Shown here: piece after piece, positions 25,075 through 34,402 of the stretch
Numbering within the stretch: the stretch's first letter is position 1
How the letters are laid out: every line of letters begins with the position of its first letter
Source of the DNA: Rhizobium sp. NLR16a
GTDB taxonomy: Bacteria; Pseudomonadota; Alphaproteobacteria; Rhizobiales; Rhizobiaceae
Direction of reading: 5' to 3'
Length of the DNA stretch: 64,000 bases
Assembly: GCF_017948245.1 (NCBI RefSeq)
Contig: NZ_CP072865.1
Span: 1,699,501 to 1,763,500 of the forward strand
Notes under the pieces: model-generated
What the model was told of the DNA's origin: nothing
The model's input: the letters and a program-made list of their open reading frames with translations, nothing else
Database searches by the model: none
Made by a program: the position numbers and the translations under genes

Positions 25075-25181
25075 ACGCCCAATCACAACAGCGGACATCA
25101 CGGGACGCACTGACGAATGAACTCTGAAAACAAGGGGCTTTGACGGACATATCAGGACGGGGAGGGACAGCGGAAACCGAA

Positions 25182-25220
25182 TTTCAAGACCGGTTCCTTA
25201 AACCACTCGGACACTCTTCC
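25182..25220 (-). tRNA. Truncated tRNA-Ser(UGA) gene, 5' half only; likely prophage attR
   Basis: The reverse strand from 25220 reads GGAAGAGTGTCCGAGTGG, then TTTAAGGAACCGGTCTTGAAA: acceptor strand, D-arm, anticodon stem and a TGA anticodon of a serine tRNA. It stops matching right after the anticodon loop; neither the variable arm, T-arm nor a CTCTTCC acceptor partner follows. The gene is therefore cut at the anticodon, as expected when a phage recombines there. The chromosome lies to the right and the prophage to the left. An intact tRNA-Ser or the missing half should lie at the left prophage end. Confidence 0.72.
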
Positions 25221-25354
25221 AAGTGTTTGGGAAGCCTGAAGAAAGCCAGTTTCGGTCTTTCCGGTGGATCGGTGGTTTCTGCCGATTTGCTGCCCATTCA
25301 CTCACAGGCCGGCTTTTTAGCAGCTTTGATGGCAGCGTCAACTTGTTCTGCAGC

Positions 25355-25377
25355 GAAGCGGCTTTGACAGCCGCTTC
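25355..25377 (-). terminator. Hairpin after the Ig-like protein gene (weak terminator)
   Basis: A perfect 9-bp inverted repeat (25355-25363 with 25369-25377) with a five-base loop lies 10 bases past the stop of the reverse-strand gene. No T-tract follows on either strand, so termination would be imperfect; mRNA end protection is an alternative. Confidence 0.45.
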
Positions 25378-25387
25378 TCTGCCGCCG

Positions 25388-26209
25388 TCAGACCAGGACG
25401 GTGAAGTTGTCAAATGCGAGTTGCGGAAAGCCCGTCGGCTCGACGTCGGGTTGAATATCGAATCGGACAAAATCGACCGCTCCCAAGGCTGCCAGAGAGA
25501 TATGCTGGCCATCGGCGATGGTGTCACCATAGACCGTCAGCGACATCTCACTCACCTTGTTGCCACCGACATAACCCTCGAAGGTTACGAGGGCATCGAC
25601 ACCTTCATAGGCGGGGTCGAAATTGGTTGCGACATCGACGCCCTCTATCGTGAAGAGCTTGCCGTCAACGCGTTCGAAAAACGGATTGTAGGGATTGGTG
25701 ACGACGTACTCGTTGCCGCCGGATTCGGCGACCGTCCAAAGGTTGCCATCGAGTTTGTCGCCAAATTTGAATCCTGCATAACCGGAGGCGACGTCAGGCA
25801 GCCCGGGATATTCCGTGGGAGCATTCTCGAAATCGATGGAATACTGTCCTTGCGGAGGAGTGTGGACTCCGATGTTGAGGCTGCCGACATCCGTGCCGCC
25901 TTTTCCATCGGAGATCTTGAATGAAAAATTCTCGCCGAAGATCCCGCCGGGCTCAAGCGCGCTCGGATCATTGACCGTGTAACTATAGCTGCCGTTGCTC
26001 CAGATCGTCAGCGTTCCGTGCTCACCCGCGATGGTAAGATATCCCGGCTCGCCCGCCTTGTTAGGAATTCTCATTCCGTTGACGAACTGAACCTGAAGCA
26101 GATCGCCGTCGGAATCCGAGGCGTTGTCGAGAAGGTTTCCTTCGATGGCCTCCGCTGGTGCGTAGTCGTGGACCGACACGTCAGGCACTATTGGTTTGTG
26201 ATTTGCCAT
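25388..26209 (-). CDS. Ig-like/cadherin-type (VCBS) domain protein, probably secreted
   Basis: The ATG at 26209 follows GGAG and gives 273 residues; an in-frame extension to 26353 is not supported. Residues about 20-115 contain 'GTLTIWSNGSYSYTVND' and 'FSFKISDGKGGTD', the pattern of VCBS/cadherin-like repeats in adhesins exported by type I secretion. The second half is beta-rich with 'YAGFKFGD' and a closing 'PQLAFDNFTVLV', like carbohydrate- or lectin-type beta-sandwiches. There is no N-terminal signal and no RTX repeat, so the export route is uncertain. A promoter is visible at 26268-26296. It may bind cells or polysaccharide. Confidence 0.62.
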   Translation of the reverse strand: MANHKPIVPDVSVHDYAPAEAIEGNLLDNASDSDGDLLQVQFVNGMRIPNKAGEPGYLTIAGEHGTLTIWSNGSYSYTVNDPSALEPGGIFGENFSFKISDGKGGTDVGSLNIGVHTPPQGQYSIDFENAPTEYPGLPDVASGYAGFKFGDKLDGNLWTVAESGGNEYVVTNPYNPFFERVDGKLFTIEGVDVATNFDPAYEGVDALVTFEGYVGGNKVSEMSLTVYGDTIADGQHISLAALGAVDFVRFDIQPDVEPTGFPQLAFDNFTVLV

Positions 26210-26267
26210 GGCTCGTCTCCTAAAGATGAGCGTGGAAAGGACGTCAGGCTGCGACCCGAACGCTGCA

Positions 26268-26296
26268 AATAAACTTTCTACTCCCCTTTGAGTCAA
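26268..26296 (-). promoter_or_regulatory. Promoter of the Ig-like protein gene
   Basis: On the reverse strand TTGACT (26296-26291) and TTTATT (26273-26268) are spaced by 17 bases, about 60 bases before the ATG at 26209. This is a good sigma-70-type match. Confidence 0.5.
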
Positions 26297-26741
26297 GCAA
26301 CAAACTACACGCCCTAAGGGAGTGATGGCCGATGCCGTTGCTGTGAAGGACACGTAAACAAGAGAGCAAAAGCCAATCTACTGCCTTGGGATGAAGGCTG
26401 CAGTTGCAGCCGGCGTCCGGAGAACAGCTGCTGCTGTCGTCGGTGTCTCGATCCGGTACTTCCCGACCTCTAGAATCCCGCCAACATTTACCATGTGCCC
26501 CGCATCGGCACGCCGATTTCGGCTCTCATTGCAATAGCGAGAGGGCAGGGCAGCAGGCCTCGTGTTGGCAATTCATTAACCATAATCATTGGAATTGTCG
26601 CTATCGCTGCGAAATCGTTCGTATATTTGCCATGAACTCACCAAGATTAAAGTCTCGTTAGGTGGGCGGGGATAAGGCGTTGTTGACCCAGGATGGGGCA
26701 GAGTTCCTTAACCATAACGATCTTTGAGCGGCGTGGGGCAC
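26297..26741. other. Intergenic region before rlpA with two CtrA-type boxes
   Basis: About 445 bases without a convincing gene; a frame at 26404-26661 has no family or ribosome-site support. It includes two TTAACCAT octamers (26576-26583 and 26708-26715), listed separately. Confidence 0.5.
26576..26715 (+). promoter_or_regulatory. Two CtrA half-site octamers upstream of rlpA
   Basis: TTAACCAT occurs at 26576-26583 and again at 26708-26715, the second 26 bases before the rlpA ATG. The octamer is the partial CtrA motif known from Caulobacter. Full TTAA-N7-TTAA sites are absent. Cell-cycle control of a septal wall gene would make sense, but this is an inference. Confidence 0.42.
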
Positions 26742-27842
26742 ATGAAACTGGAATACGGGGCGTCTTTCGCAACGACAGCACGGTGGCTGGCGATATCGGC
26801 GATGTGTGCGACGGTTGCGGCGTGCGGCACGACACAGGCCGTGCCGAAGAAAAGAGCCCACGGCAAGGAATATTTCTCTGAATCCGAATATGGCGTGAAA
26901 GCCAGCCCCCGCGTCGCCACCGGCAACAATATCCCGAAGGGCGGCGGCCGCTACATGGTCGGCAACCCCTATGAGGTGAAGGGCAAGTGGTACTATCCGA
27001 AGGAAGACTTTGCCTATAACAAGGTCGGCGTCGCCTCCTGGTACGGCTCAGCCTTTCACGGACGCCTGACGGCGAATGGTGAAGTCTACGACCAGATGCA
27101 TCTTTCTGCCGCGCATCCGACGTTCCCGCTGCCGAGCTACGCCCGCGTCACCAATCTCGAGAACGGCTCCTCCATCGTCGTCCGCGTCAACGATCGCGGC
27201 CCCTATCACGAGGGCCGCATCATCGACCTTTCCAACAAGACGGCCGACATGCTGGATCTGCAGCACAGCGGCACCGGCAAGGTGCGCGTGCAATATGTCG
27301 GCCGCGCCCGCATGGACGGCCATGACATGCCCTATCTGATGGCCTCCTACGTGCCGAAGGGCAGCCGCATCCCCGGCGTCAATCCGGAAGGGCAGATCGC
27401 ATCCGGCGTGATGGTCGCCTCCAACAGCCGCAAGATCACCCGCGATCAGCTGCAGAACGCGGAAGACTACGAGACGCCGGCGAATGTGCCGGTGCCGTTG
27501 TCGGCGACCTCCTATGCGGGTTCGACGCCGAGCGCACGCTACAATGCGGCGCCCGGCCTTGCGCCGGCAGCCCATGTTCTGGTGGCGCCTTCAGCTGCTT
27601 CCTCCAATGCCACGCCAGGCGTCGATCGGATGGTCGTGCTGCCGGAGATCGGTCCGATGCCCTATGAGCGGCCCTATGGCGGTTCGCAAGACTCCCTAGC
27701 GCTCGGCTACCAGAACGAGGCGGTAAAGACGGTGACGGTCGATCTCGCCTTCGACGCGGTGATGGTGCGCAATGACGGGCTGACGCAGGCCTCGATCCTT
27801 GCCTCGGCCAAGCGCCAGCAGGCAAAATCGGCAGCGCATTGA
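26742..27842 (+). CDS. rlpA: RlpA-type septal lytic transglycosylase, lipoprotein
   Basis: A 366-residue lipoprotein; the ATG at 26742 has GGGG upstream, and the longer TTG start at 26724 is not favoured. The lipobox is 'ATVAACG'. The double-psi beta-barrel domain shows 'VGVASWYGSAFHGRLTANGEVYD' (with the His and Asp expected for catalysis), then 'ARVTNLENGSSIVVRVNDRGPY' and 'IIDLSNKTADML'. RlpA cleaves denuded glycan strands at the septum. The long C-terminal half is low-complexity and lacks a clear SPOR domain, which many RlpA proteins carry. It precedes dac-tmk-holB in the usual rhizobial order. Confidence 0.88.
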   Translation: MKLEYGASFATTARWLAISAMCATVAACGTTQAVPKKRAHGKEYFSESEYGVKASPRVATGNNIPKGGGRYMVGNPYEVKGKWYYPKEDFAYNKVGVASWYGSAFHGRLTANGEVYDQMHLSAAHPTFPLPSYARVTNLENGSSIVVRVNDRGPYHEGRIIDLSNKTADMLDLQHSGTGKVRVQYVGRARMDGHDMPYLMASYVPKGSRIPGVNPEGQIASGVMVASNSRKITRDQLQNAEDYETPANVPVPLSATSYAGSTPSARYNAAPGLAPAAHVLVAPSAASSNATPGVDRMVVLPEIGPMPYERPYGGSQDSLALGYQNEAVKTVTVDLAFDAVMVRNDGLTQASILASAKRQQAKSAAH

Positions 27843-27900
27843 GCATGGCGATTGCGTCGAATTTCGCCGCGCTCTAACCTTCTCAAAACGCCGTTGACCG

Positions 27901-29106
27901 ATGGGAGTTGCGATGCTGAGGCCCGTGCTTCGCCTGCTTGCATGCCTGATGCCGCTCGCCGCCGGCGCACACGCCGCCGACGGGGGCGCTGCCGGTTTCG
28001 CCACCAAGGCAGCGCAGGCCTATATGATCGAGGCCTCCACCGGCACGGTGCTTCTCGCCAAGAATGAGGATCAGAGCTTTTCGCCGGCTTCGCTCGCCAA
28101 GCTGATGACGATGGATCTGGTCTTCGATGCCGTGACCAAGGGCCAGATCACGCTCGATACCGAATATCCCGTTTCCGAATATGCCTGGCGCACCGGCGGC
28201 GCGCCGTCGCGGACAGCAACGATGTTTGCCGCTCTCAAATCACGCGTGCGCGTCGAGGATCTGATCAAGGGTGTCGCGATCCAGGGCGCCAATGACAGCT
28301 GCATCATCCTCGCCGAGGGGATGGCCGGAAGCGAGCAGCAATTCGCGCAGTCGATGATCCGCCGCGCCCGCGAGCTCGGCATGGAGAAAGCGGTGTTCGG
28401 CAATTCCACCGGCCTTCCGGACGGCAAGAGCAAAGTGACGGCGCGTGAGATGGTGACGCTTGCCGCCGCTCTCCAGCAGTCCTATCCCAATCTCTATCCT
28501 TACTTTGCGCAGCTGGATTTCGAATGGAACAAGATCTTCCAGCGCAACCGCAATCCGCTGCTCGGGCTCGATCTCGGCGCCGACGGGCTTGCGACCGGCT
28601 TTGCCGAGGGAGAAGGTTATTCGATCGTCGCATCGGTCCAGCGCGACGGCCGGCGGCTATTTCTGGCGCTTGCCGGCATCGCTTCCGACAAGGAACGGAC
28701 GGAGGAGGCCAAACGCGTGCTCGAATGGGGGCTGACGGCCTTCGAGAGCCGTCAGATCTTCACCGAGCATGAAGTGATTGGCGCGGCCAGCGTCTATGGC
28801 GGCTCGGCGCCCACCGTCGATCTCGTCGCCAAAGTGCCGGTCAGTGTCTATATTCCGATCAGCAACCCCGACCGGCTTTCGGCGCGCGTCGTCTATCGCT
28901 GGCCGCTGACGGCGCCCGTAAAGCCGGATTATCAGGCCGGCACGCTCAGGATTTTCGCCGGTAGCCGGCTGCTCAGGGAGGTGCCGCTCTATACCGCGCA
29001 GGCGGTCGGGGAGGGCTCGCTCAGCAGCCGGGCGGTCGACGCCATGCTGGAACTCGGCGAATCGCTGTTCTTCTCCTGGCTCTGGGACAAGTCCGCTGGC
29101 GGCTGA
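27901..29106 (+). CDS. D-alanyl-D-alanine carboxypeptidase homologue (PBP5/DacF family) with altered motifs
   Basis: A 401-residue exported protein (signal peptide at residues 1-21). Motif SxxK is intact (Ser64, Lys67 in SLAKL). The second motif, normally S-x-N, reads Gly129-Ala-Asn131 (IQGANDSC), and the third, normally K-T-G, reads Ala231-Thr-Gly233 (DGLATGF). Those residues help activate the serine and bind the substrate carboxylate, so D,D-carboxypeptidase activity may be weak or lost. The fold otherwise matches, with the C-terminal beta domain at about 290-385. A regulatory or peptidoglycan-binding role is possible. It follows rlpA by 58 bases. Confidence 0.85.
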   Translation: MGVAMLRPVLRLLACLMPLAAGAHAADGGAAGFATKAAQAYMIEASTGTVLLAKNEDQSFSPASLAKLMTMDLVFDAVTKGQITLDTEYPVSEYAWRTGGAPSRTATMFAALKSRVRVEDLIKGVAIQGANDSCIILAEGMAGSEQQFAQSMIRRARELGMEKAVFGNSTGLPDGKSKVTAREMVTLAAALQQSYPNLYPYFAQLDFEWNKIFQRNRNPLLGLDLGADGLATGFAEGEGYSIVASVQRDGRRLFLALAGIASDKERTEEAKRVLEWGLTAFESRQIFTEHEVIGAASVYGGSAPTVDLVAKVPVSVYIPISNPDRLSARVVYRWPLTAPVKPDYQAGTLRIFAGSRLLREVPLYTAQAVGEGSLSSRAVDAMLELGESLFFSWLWDKSAGG

Positions 29107-29340
29107 ACGTGTTATGCCCATCGCGAGCCCAAGATCAGGCTCTTGCGGATAGCGCTTCCTTTCCCGCATACCGTTGCCGCACAGTCATGTTCCAGACTTG
29201 AATGCCTGACCTTCTGATACAATTTGCCGGGGAAGGTGATTGTGTCGCCGCCGCGAAAGGTTTTCCTTCCCGATGTCTTCGGATAGATAGAAGAGGCGGG
29301 GCGCCCGTGCGTGCGGCGTCCGGAATGCGGGAAGTTGTCA

Positions 29341-30021
29341 TTGTCATCCGGTACGGGACTGTTCGTTACGTTTGAGGGCGGGGAAGGCGCGGGGAAATCG
29401 ACGCAGATCCGCCGCCTCGCCGAGGCGTTGAAAGGCGAAGGGCATGAAGTGCTGGTGACACGGGAACCGGGCGGATCGCCGGGCGCGGAGGCCGTCCGCC
29501 ACGTGCTTCTGTCGGGCGCTGCCGAGGCCTTCGGCACCCGGATGGAGGCCATCCTCTTTGCGGCAGCCCGCAACGATCATGTCGAAGAGGTGATCCGGCC
29601 GGCCCTGACGTCAGGCAAGATCGTGCTCTGCGACCGCTTCATGGATTCCTCGCGTGTCTACCAGGGCATCACCGGCAATCTCGAGCCCGATTTCATCGAG
29701 ACGCTGCAGCGGATCGCCATCAACGGCGTCATGCCGGATTGCACCTTGATACTGGATATTCCCGCGAAGATCGGCCTCGAGCGGGCGCAGAAACGCAGCG
29801 CTTCGGAAGGTCCCGATCGCTTCGAAAAGGAGCGGCTCGAAACGCACGAAAAACGACGCGAAGCCTTTCTCGATATCGCCGCCCACGAGCCGGAGCGCTG
29901 CCACGTGGTCGACGCCATGCAGACGGAAGAGGCGATCGCCGCCGAAATCCTGGCGATCGTCAAGCGGCTGATGTCGCCCCCAGACCGCGCTCGGATGCCG
30001 GAAGCAGCCCATTATGAGTGA
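29341..30021 (+). CDS. tmk: Thymidylate kinase
   Basis: A 226-residue enzyme that phosphorylates dTMP to dTDP. '[14 protein letters not shown]' is the P-loop at about residues 8-20. '[11 protein letters not shown]' is the DRx/EPGG base-binding loop, '[14 protein letters not shown]' the following Arg-containing motif, and '[13 protein letters not shown]' the lid. I choose the TTG at 29341, seven bases after GGGAAG; upstream GTG at 29311 is possible. The stop is inside the holB start region (8-base overlap). It is an essential gene in a conserved cluster. Confidence 0.92.
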   Translation: MSSGTGLFVTFEGGEGAGKSTQIRRLAEALKGEGHEVLVTREPGGSPGAEAVRHVLLSGAAEAFGTRMEAILFAAARNDHVEEVIRPALTSGKIVLCDRFMDSSRVYQGITGNLEPDFIETLQRIAINGVMPDCTLILDIPAKIGLERAQKRSASEGPDRFEKERLETHEKRREAFLDIAAHEPERCHVVDAMQTEEAIAAEILAIVKRLMSPPDRARMPEAAHYE

Positions 30022-31036
30022 AGATCGGCCGGGACTGCTGGACGGCGCCATCTGGCCCGCCGAAAATACCAGGCTGTTTGGCCATGAGGAGGCGGAATCC
30101 TTCCTTGCCCAGTCCTACCGATCCGGCAAGGGCCATCACGCCATCCTGATCGAAGGGCCGGAGGGCATCGGTAAGGCGACGCTCGCCTTCCGCTTCGCCA
30201 ACCACGTGCTCTCGCATCCCGATCCCGACGCGGCGCCGGAGAAGATCGCCGATCCGGATCCCGCCTCGGCGGTCAGCCGGCAGATCGCCTCCGGCGCCTC
30301 GCACAACCTCCTGCATCTCGCCCGGCCGGTGGACGAAAAGACGGGCAGGGTGAAATCGGCGATCACCGTCGACGAGGTGCGCCGCGCCGGCAAGTTCTTT
30401 TCGCAGACCTCAGGCACCGGCAACTGGCGAATCGTCATCATCGACCCGGCTGACGACATGAACCGCAATGCGGCCAATGCCATTCTGAAGATCCTCGAGG
30501 AGCCGCCGAAGCGGGCGCTGTTTCTGGTGCTTTCGCACGCACCCGGGCGGTTGTTGCCGACGATCCGCTCGCGCTGCCTGCCGCTGAAACTAGCGCCGCT
30601 TGCCGACGAAGGACTCGTTGCCGCCCTTGCCCATCTCGGCATAGCAGGCGAGGGCAGTGTGCTTTCGGCGGCCAAGGGCAGCGTCGGCGAAGCCTTGAAG
30701 CTCTTGAACTATGGCGGCAGCGAAATCATCGCCGGTTATGACGAGGTGCTTTCCGCCGAGGGGCCAGCCGCCCGCAGGGCGATGCACCGGCTGGCCGAGG
30801 CGCTCTCGGGCAAGGAAAGCGATACGATTTTCGATTTCTTCGTCAGCCACGTCGGCGACGACATCATGAGCCGCGCTCGCGCGGCGGCAGGCGAGGGACA
30901 GATCGCCACGGCCGAACGGCTGGCACGGCTCTACTCGGAGGTTACCGAGCGACTTACCGTCTCCGATGCCTATAATCTCGACCGCAAGCAGACGATCATC
31001 AGTATCCTCGCCGATATCAAGCAGCCAAGATTCTAG
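30014..31036 (+). CDS. holB: DNA polymerase III delta-prime subunit
   Basis: A 340-residue clamp-loader subunit. The N-terminal AAA+ domain has '[14 protein letters not shown]' (Walker A, about residues 48-60) and '[26 protein letters not shown]', the sensor and SRC-like region, with '[11 protein letters not shown]' following. The C-terminal helical collar domain closes the protein. As in other delta-prime proteins the Cys of a zinc module is not evident. It overlaps tmk by 8 bases and runs towards a reverse-strand permease gene. Confidence 0.9.
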   Translation: MSEDRPGLLDGAIWPAENTRLFGHEEAESFLAQSYRSGKGHHAILIEGPEGIGKATLAFRFANHVLSHPDPDAAPEKIADPDPASAVSRQIASGASHNLLHLARPVDEKTGRVKSAITVDEVRRAGKFFSQTSGTGNWRIVIIDPADDMNRNAANAILKILEEPPKRALFLVLSHAPGRLLPTIRSRCLPLKLAPLADEGLVAALAHLGIAGEGSVLSAAKGSVGEALKLLNYGGSEIIAGYDEVLSAEGPAARRAMHRLAEALSGKESDTIFDFFVSHVGDDIMSRARAAAGEGQIATAERLARLYSEVTERLTVSDAYNLDRKQTIISILADIKQPRF

Positions 31037-31040
31037 CGGA

Positions 31041-31829
31041 TCAGCCGGCCAGCAGCTTCCACGCGACGAGCGCAAGGGTGACGGCTAGGACAATGCGAAT
31101 GATGCGTTCGTGCAGCCTCGGCGCCAGAAGGCTTCCCAGAATGATGCCGGGAATCGAGCCGACGAGCAGGGCAAGGAGCATCGCCCAGTCGATCTCACCA
31201 ATCAGCCAATAGCCGGTGCCGCCGATCAGGGTCAGGGGTACGGCGTGGACGATATCGGAGCCAACGATCTCGCGCACATCAAGCCTCGGATAGAGCACGA
31301 GCAGGATCGTCACACCGAGCGCACCGGCGCCAACCGAAGTCAAGGTGACAAGCACGCCGAGACAGAATCCGAGAATGACGGTGAGGGCAAGAATGGTCGT
31401 CGGCCGCGGCGGGTTGCGTCCGCCGATGGCGCGGCGCGCCAATTGAAGGATCGGGCCACGAAAGATCAGCATGATCGCAGTCATGACGAGAAGCCAACCG
31501 AGGGCTGATGTAATGGTGTTGGTCACGCCGATGCTCTTGCGATCGACACCTGCCAGCAGCCAGAGCATCAGCAAGGCGGCCGGAACGCTGCCGGCGGCGA
31601 GACTGCCGACGATCTTCCAGTTGACGCGCCCATGCATGCCGTGAACGGCGGTGCCCGCCGTCTTGGTGATCGCCGCATAGAGAAGATCGGTGCCGACGGC
31701 CGTTGCCGGATGGACGCCGAAGAGCAGCACCAGCAGGGGTGTCATCAGCGAGCCGCCGCCAACGCCGGTAATGCCGACGAGGGCGCCTACAAACAGTCCC
31801 GAAATTGAATAGAGAGGCTCGAATGTCAA
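31041..31829 (-). CDS. TauE/SafE-family sulfite/organosulfonate-type permease
   Basis: A 262-residue membrane protein with about eight hydrophobic helices. 'GALVGITGVGGGSLMTPLLVLLFGVHPATAVGTDLLY' near the N-terminus is the family signature, repeated in weaker form at 'VLVTLTSVGAGALGV' and 'DIVHAVPLTLIGG' in the second half, as expected of the internal duplication. The substrate of this subgroup is not certain (sulfite, sulfonates or other anions). The start is a TTG at 31829. It lies convergent to holB and divergent from metG. Confidence 0.85.
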   Translation of the reverse strand: MTFEPLYSISGLFVGALVGITGVGGGSLMTPLLVLLFGVHPATAVGTDLLYAAITKTAGTAVHGMHGRVNWKIVGSLAAGSVPAALLMLWLLAGVDRKSIGVTNTITSALGWLLVMTAIMLIFRGPILQLARRAIGGRNPPRPTTILALTVILGFCLGVLVTLTSVGAGALGVTILLVLYPRLDVREIVGSDIVHAVPLTLIGGTGYWLIGEIDWAMLLALLVGSIPGIILGSLLAPRLHERIIRIVLAVTLALVAWKLLAG

Positions 31830-32061
31830 GCAAGCGCCTCCGACGGCGCCTGGCCACGGGGATTGTGGTAGGTGAAAACTGGCACTTCGTTCGGTCCCGC
31901 CTCTCTTTGTGACGACCGGTAAATTGCGTGCGGGGTGGAGTCAAGCTCACGACCACGTGTCCCGGAAATCATGGACGGCAGCGAAACTTGATGTTTCGCT
32001 TGACGGTGACATGCGCTAAGAGCGGCTGACCATTGATAGAATAAGCCGGACCTTGGCCGCC

Positions 32062-33612
32062 ATGACAGACAAAAAACCCTTCTACATCACCACCGCGATT
32101 TCCTATCCGAACGGCAAGCCGCATATCGGCCACGCCTATGAACTGATCGCGACCGATGCAATGGCGCGCTACCAGCGCCTGGACGGCAGGGATGTCTTCT
32201 TTCTGACGGGCACCGACGAACACGGCCAGAAGATGCAGCAGACGGCGCGCGCCGAGGGGATCTCCGCGCAGGCGCTCGCCGACCGCAACTCCGGCGAATT
32301 CGAGGCAATGGCGAAGCTGCTCAACGCCTCCAACGATGACTTCATCCGCACCACGCAGGAGCGTCATCACGAGACGTCGCGGAATATCTGGAAGCTGATG
32401 GCCGACAATGGCGACATCTACAAGGACAGCTATGCCGGCTGGTATTCGGTGCGCGACGAGGCCTATTACCAGGAAAGCGAGACGGATCTGCGCGCCGACG
32501 GCGTGCGTTACGGCCCGCAAGGCACGCCCGTCGAGTGGGTGGAAGAGGCAAGCTATTTCTTCAAGCTCTCCGAATACCAAGACAGGCTGCTTGCCCACTA
32601 CGAGGCCAATCCCGATTTCATCGGTCCGGCCGAACGCCGCAACGAGGTGATCTCCTTCGTCAAGTCGGGCCTCAAGGACCTGTCGGTCTCGCGCACGACC
32701 TTCGATTGGGGCATCAAGGTGCCGAACGACCCTGCGCATGTCATGTATGTCTGGGTGGACGCGCTGACCAACTACATCACGGCGACGGGCTATATCGAGG
32801 ACAAGAATGGTCCGAGGGCGAAGTACTGGCCGGCCGATGTGCACATCATCGGCAAGGACATCATCCGCTTCCACGCGGTCTATTGGCCGGCCTTCCTGAT
32901 GTCGGCGAAGCTGCCGCTGCCGAAACGCGTTTTCGCCCACGGCTTTCTGCTCAACAAGGGCGAGAAGATGTCGAAGTCGCTCGGCAACGTCGTCGATCCG
33001 GTCAATCTGGTGAACCATTTCGGCCTCGATCAGGTGCGCTACTTCTTCCTGCGCGAAGTCTCCTTTGGTCAGGACGGCAGCTATAGCGAAGAGGCGATCG
33101 GCACGCGCATCAATTCCGATCTCGCCAACGGCATCGGCAACCTCGCCAGCCGGTCGCTGTCGATGATCGTCAAGAATTGCGACGGCAAGATCCCGGAATG
33201 CGGGGCGCTGACCGACGAGGACAAGGCGATGCTGGCCCAGGCCGACGCGCTGCATGCATCGACGCGCGAGGACATGAGCAAGCAGCTCATCCATCGCGCG
33301 CTCGCCTCGATCATTGCAGTCGTTTCGGAGGCCGACCGCTATTTTGCCGGCCAGGCGCCCTGGGCGCTGAAGAAGACGGATCCGGCGCGGATGGGCACGG
33401 TGCTGTACGTCACGGCCGAGGTGGTGCGCCAGATCGCCATCCTGCTGCAGCCCTTCATGCCGGAATCGTCGGGCAAGCTGCTCAATCTCGTCGCCGCGCC
33501 TGGCGACAAGCGCGATTTCGCCGCGCTTGGCGAGGCTGGCCGTCTTGTTGCCGGGACGGCGCTCGAAGCGCCGACGCCGGTCTTCCCGCGCTATGTGGCT
33601 CCGGAGGCCTGA
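32062..33612 (+). CDS. metG: Methionyl-tRNA synthetase
   Basis: A 516-residue class I synthetase that charges initiator and elongator tRNA-Met. The HIGH motif is 'KPHIGHAYE' near residue 17; KMSKS is '[10 protein letters not shown]' near residue 305. The zinc-binding cysteines of the long MetRS type are not seen in the expected insertion, placing it in the short type that lacks them. The anticodon-binding helical domain has '[14 protein letters not shown]'. The C-terminal EMAP/Trbp111-like domain is absent. ATG at 32062. The tatD start follows after 5 bases (GGAGGCCTGAGG between). Confidence 0.95.
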   Translation: MTDKKPFYITTAISYPNGKPHIGHAYELIATDAMARYQRLDGRDVFFLTGTDEHGQKMQQTARAEGISAQALADRNSGEFEAMAKLLNASNDDFIRTTQERHHETSRNIWKLMADNGDIYKDSYAGWYSVRDEAYYQESETDLRADGVRYGPQGTPVEWVEEASYFFKLSEYQDRLLAHYEANPDFIGPAERRNEVISFVKSGLKDLSVSRTTFDWGIKVPNDPAHVMYVWVDALTNYITATGYIEDKNGPRAKYWPADVHIIGKDIIRFHAVYWPAFLMSAKLPLPKRVFAHGFLLNKGEKMSKSLGNVVDPVNLVNHFGLDQVRYFFLREVSFGQDGSYSEEAIGTRINSDLANGIGNLASRSLSMIVKNCDGKIPECGALTDEDKAMLAQADALHASTREDMSKQLIHRALASIIAVVSEADRYFAGQAPWALKKTDPARMGTVLYVTAEVVRQIAILLQPFMPESSGKLLNLVAAPGDKRDFAALGEAGRLVAGTALEAPTPVFPRYVAPEA

Positions 33613-33616
33613 GGCC

Positions 33617-34399
33617 GTGCTGATCGATACCCATTGCCATCTCGATTTTGCCGACTTCGAAGCGGAGCGGGACGAAATTGTCACGCGCGCCCACCAAGCC
33701 GGCGTCAAGCAGATGGTGACTATTTCGACGCGCGTGCGCAAGCTCGACGGGCTGCTCGCCATCACCGAGAAATATCCGTCGGTATTCTGCTCCGTCGGCA
33801 CGCATCCGAACAATGCCGGCGACGAGCTGGACATCCAGACCGAAGACCTGGTGCGCCTGGCGAAGGCGCATGAGAAAGTGGTGGCGATCGGCGAGGCGGG
33901 CCTCGATTATTTCTACGACACGCAGACACCTGAAGACCAGCAGACCGGCTTTCGCCGCCATATTGCCGCCGCTCGGGAAACCCAGCTTCCGCTGGTCATC
34001 CACAGCCGCAGCGCCGATGCCGACATGGCTGACATCCTGACCGAGGAAACGGGGAAGGGGGGCTTTCCCTTCATCCTGCATTGCTTCTCGGCAGGACCGG
34101 ATCTGGCGCGCACTGGTGTCGAACTCGGCGGCTACATCTCTTTCTCCGGCATTCTGACCTTCCCGAAGTCGGAAGAGCTGCGTGAGATCGCCAAGACGAT
34201 CCCGCATGAGCGGCTGCTGGTGGAAACGGACGCGCCCTATCTCGCGCCGAAGCGCTGGCGCGGCAAGCGCAATGAGCCGTCCTATGTCGTCAACACGGCC
34301 GAAGTGCTCGCCGAGACGATCGGCCTTTCCTATGCGGACACCGCACGGATCACGACGGAGAACGCTTTGCGCCTGTTCTCGAAAATGCCAAGGATTTAG
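33617..34399 (+). CDS. TatD-family metal-dependent hydrolase
   Basis: A 260-residue TIM-barrel hydrolase. Metal ligands are 'IDTHCHLDF' (two His near residues 6 and 8), 'GEAGLDYF' (Glu about 96), 'VIHSRSADADM' (His), 'ILHCFSAG' (His) and 'ETDAPYLAP' (Asp about 208), all as in TatD/YcfH. Family members act as 3'-5' exonucleases or D-amino-acyl/DNase-type enzymes. The GTG at 33617 is chosen because the upstream in-frame start lies deep in metG and a GGAGG follows the metG stop. Coupled to metG and an MBL gene. Confidence 0.9.
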   Translation: MLIDTHCHLDFADFEAERDEIVTRAHQAGVKQMVTISTRVRKLDGLLAITEKYPSVFCSVGTHPNNAGDELDIQTEDLVRLAKAHEKVVAIGEAGLDYFYDTQTPEDQQTGFRRHIAAARETQLPLVIHSRSADADMADILTEETGKGGFPFILHCFSAGPDLARTGVELGGYISFSGILTFPKSEELREIAKTIPHERLLVETDAPYLAPKRWRGKRNEPSYVVNTAEVLAETIGLSYADTARITTENALRLFSKMPRI

Positions 34400-34402
34400 C
34401 AG

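Noticed and set aside
31969..33834. Reverse-strand frame of 621 codons opposite metG and tatD
   Set aside because: The opposite strand codes conserved HIGH, KMSKS and TatD motifs; the reverse product has no family signature.
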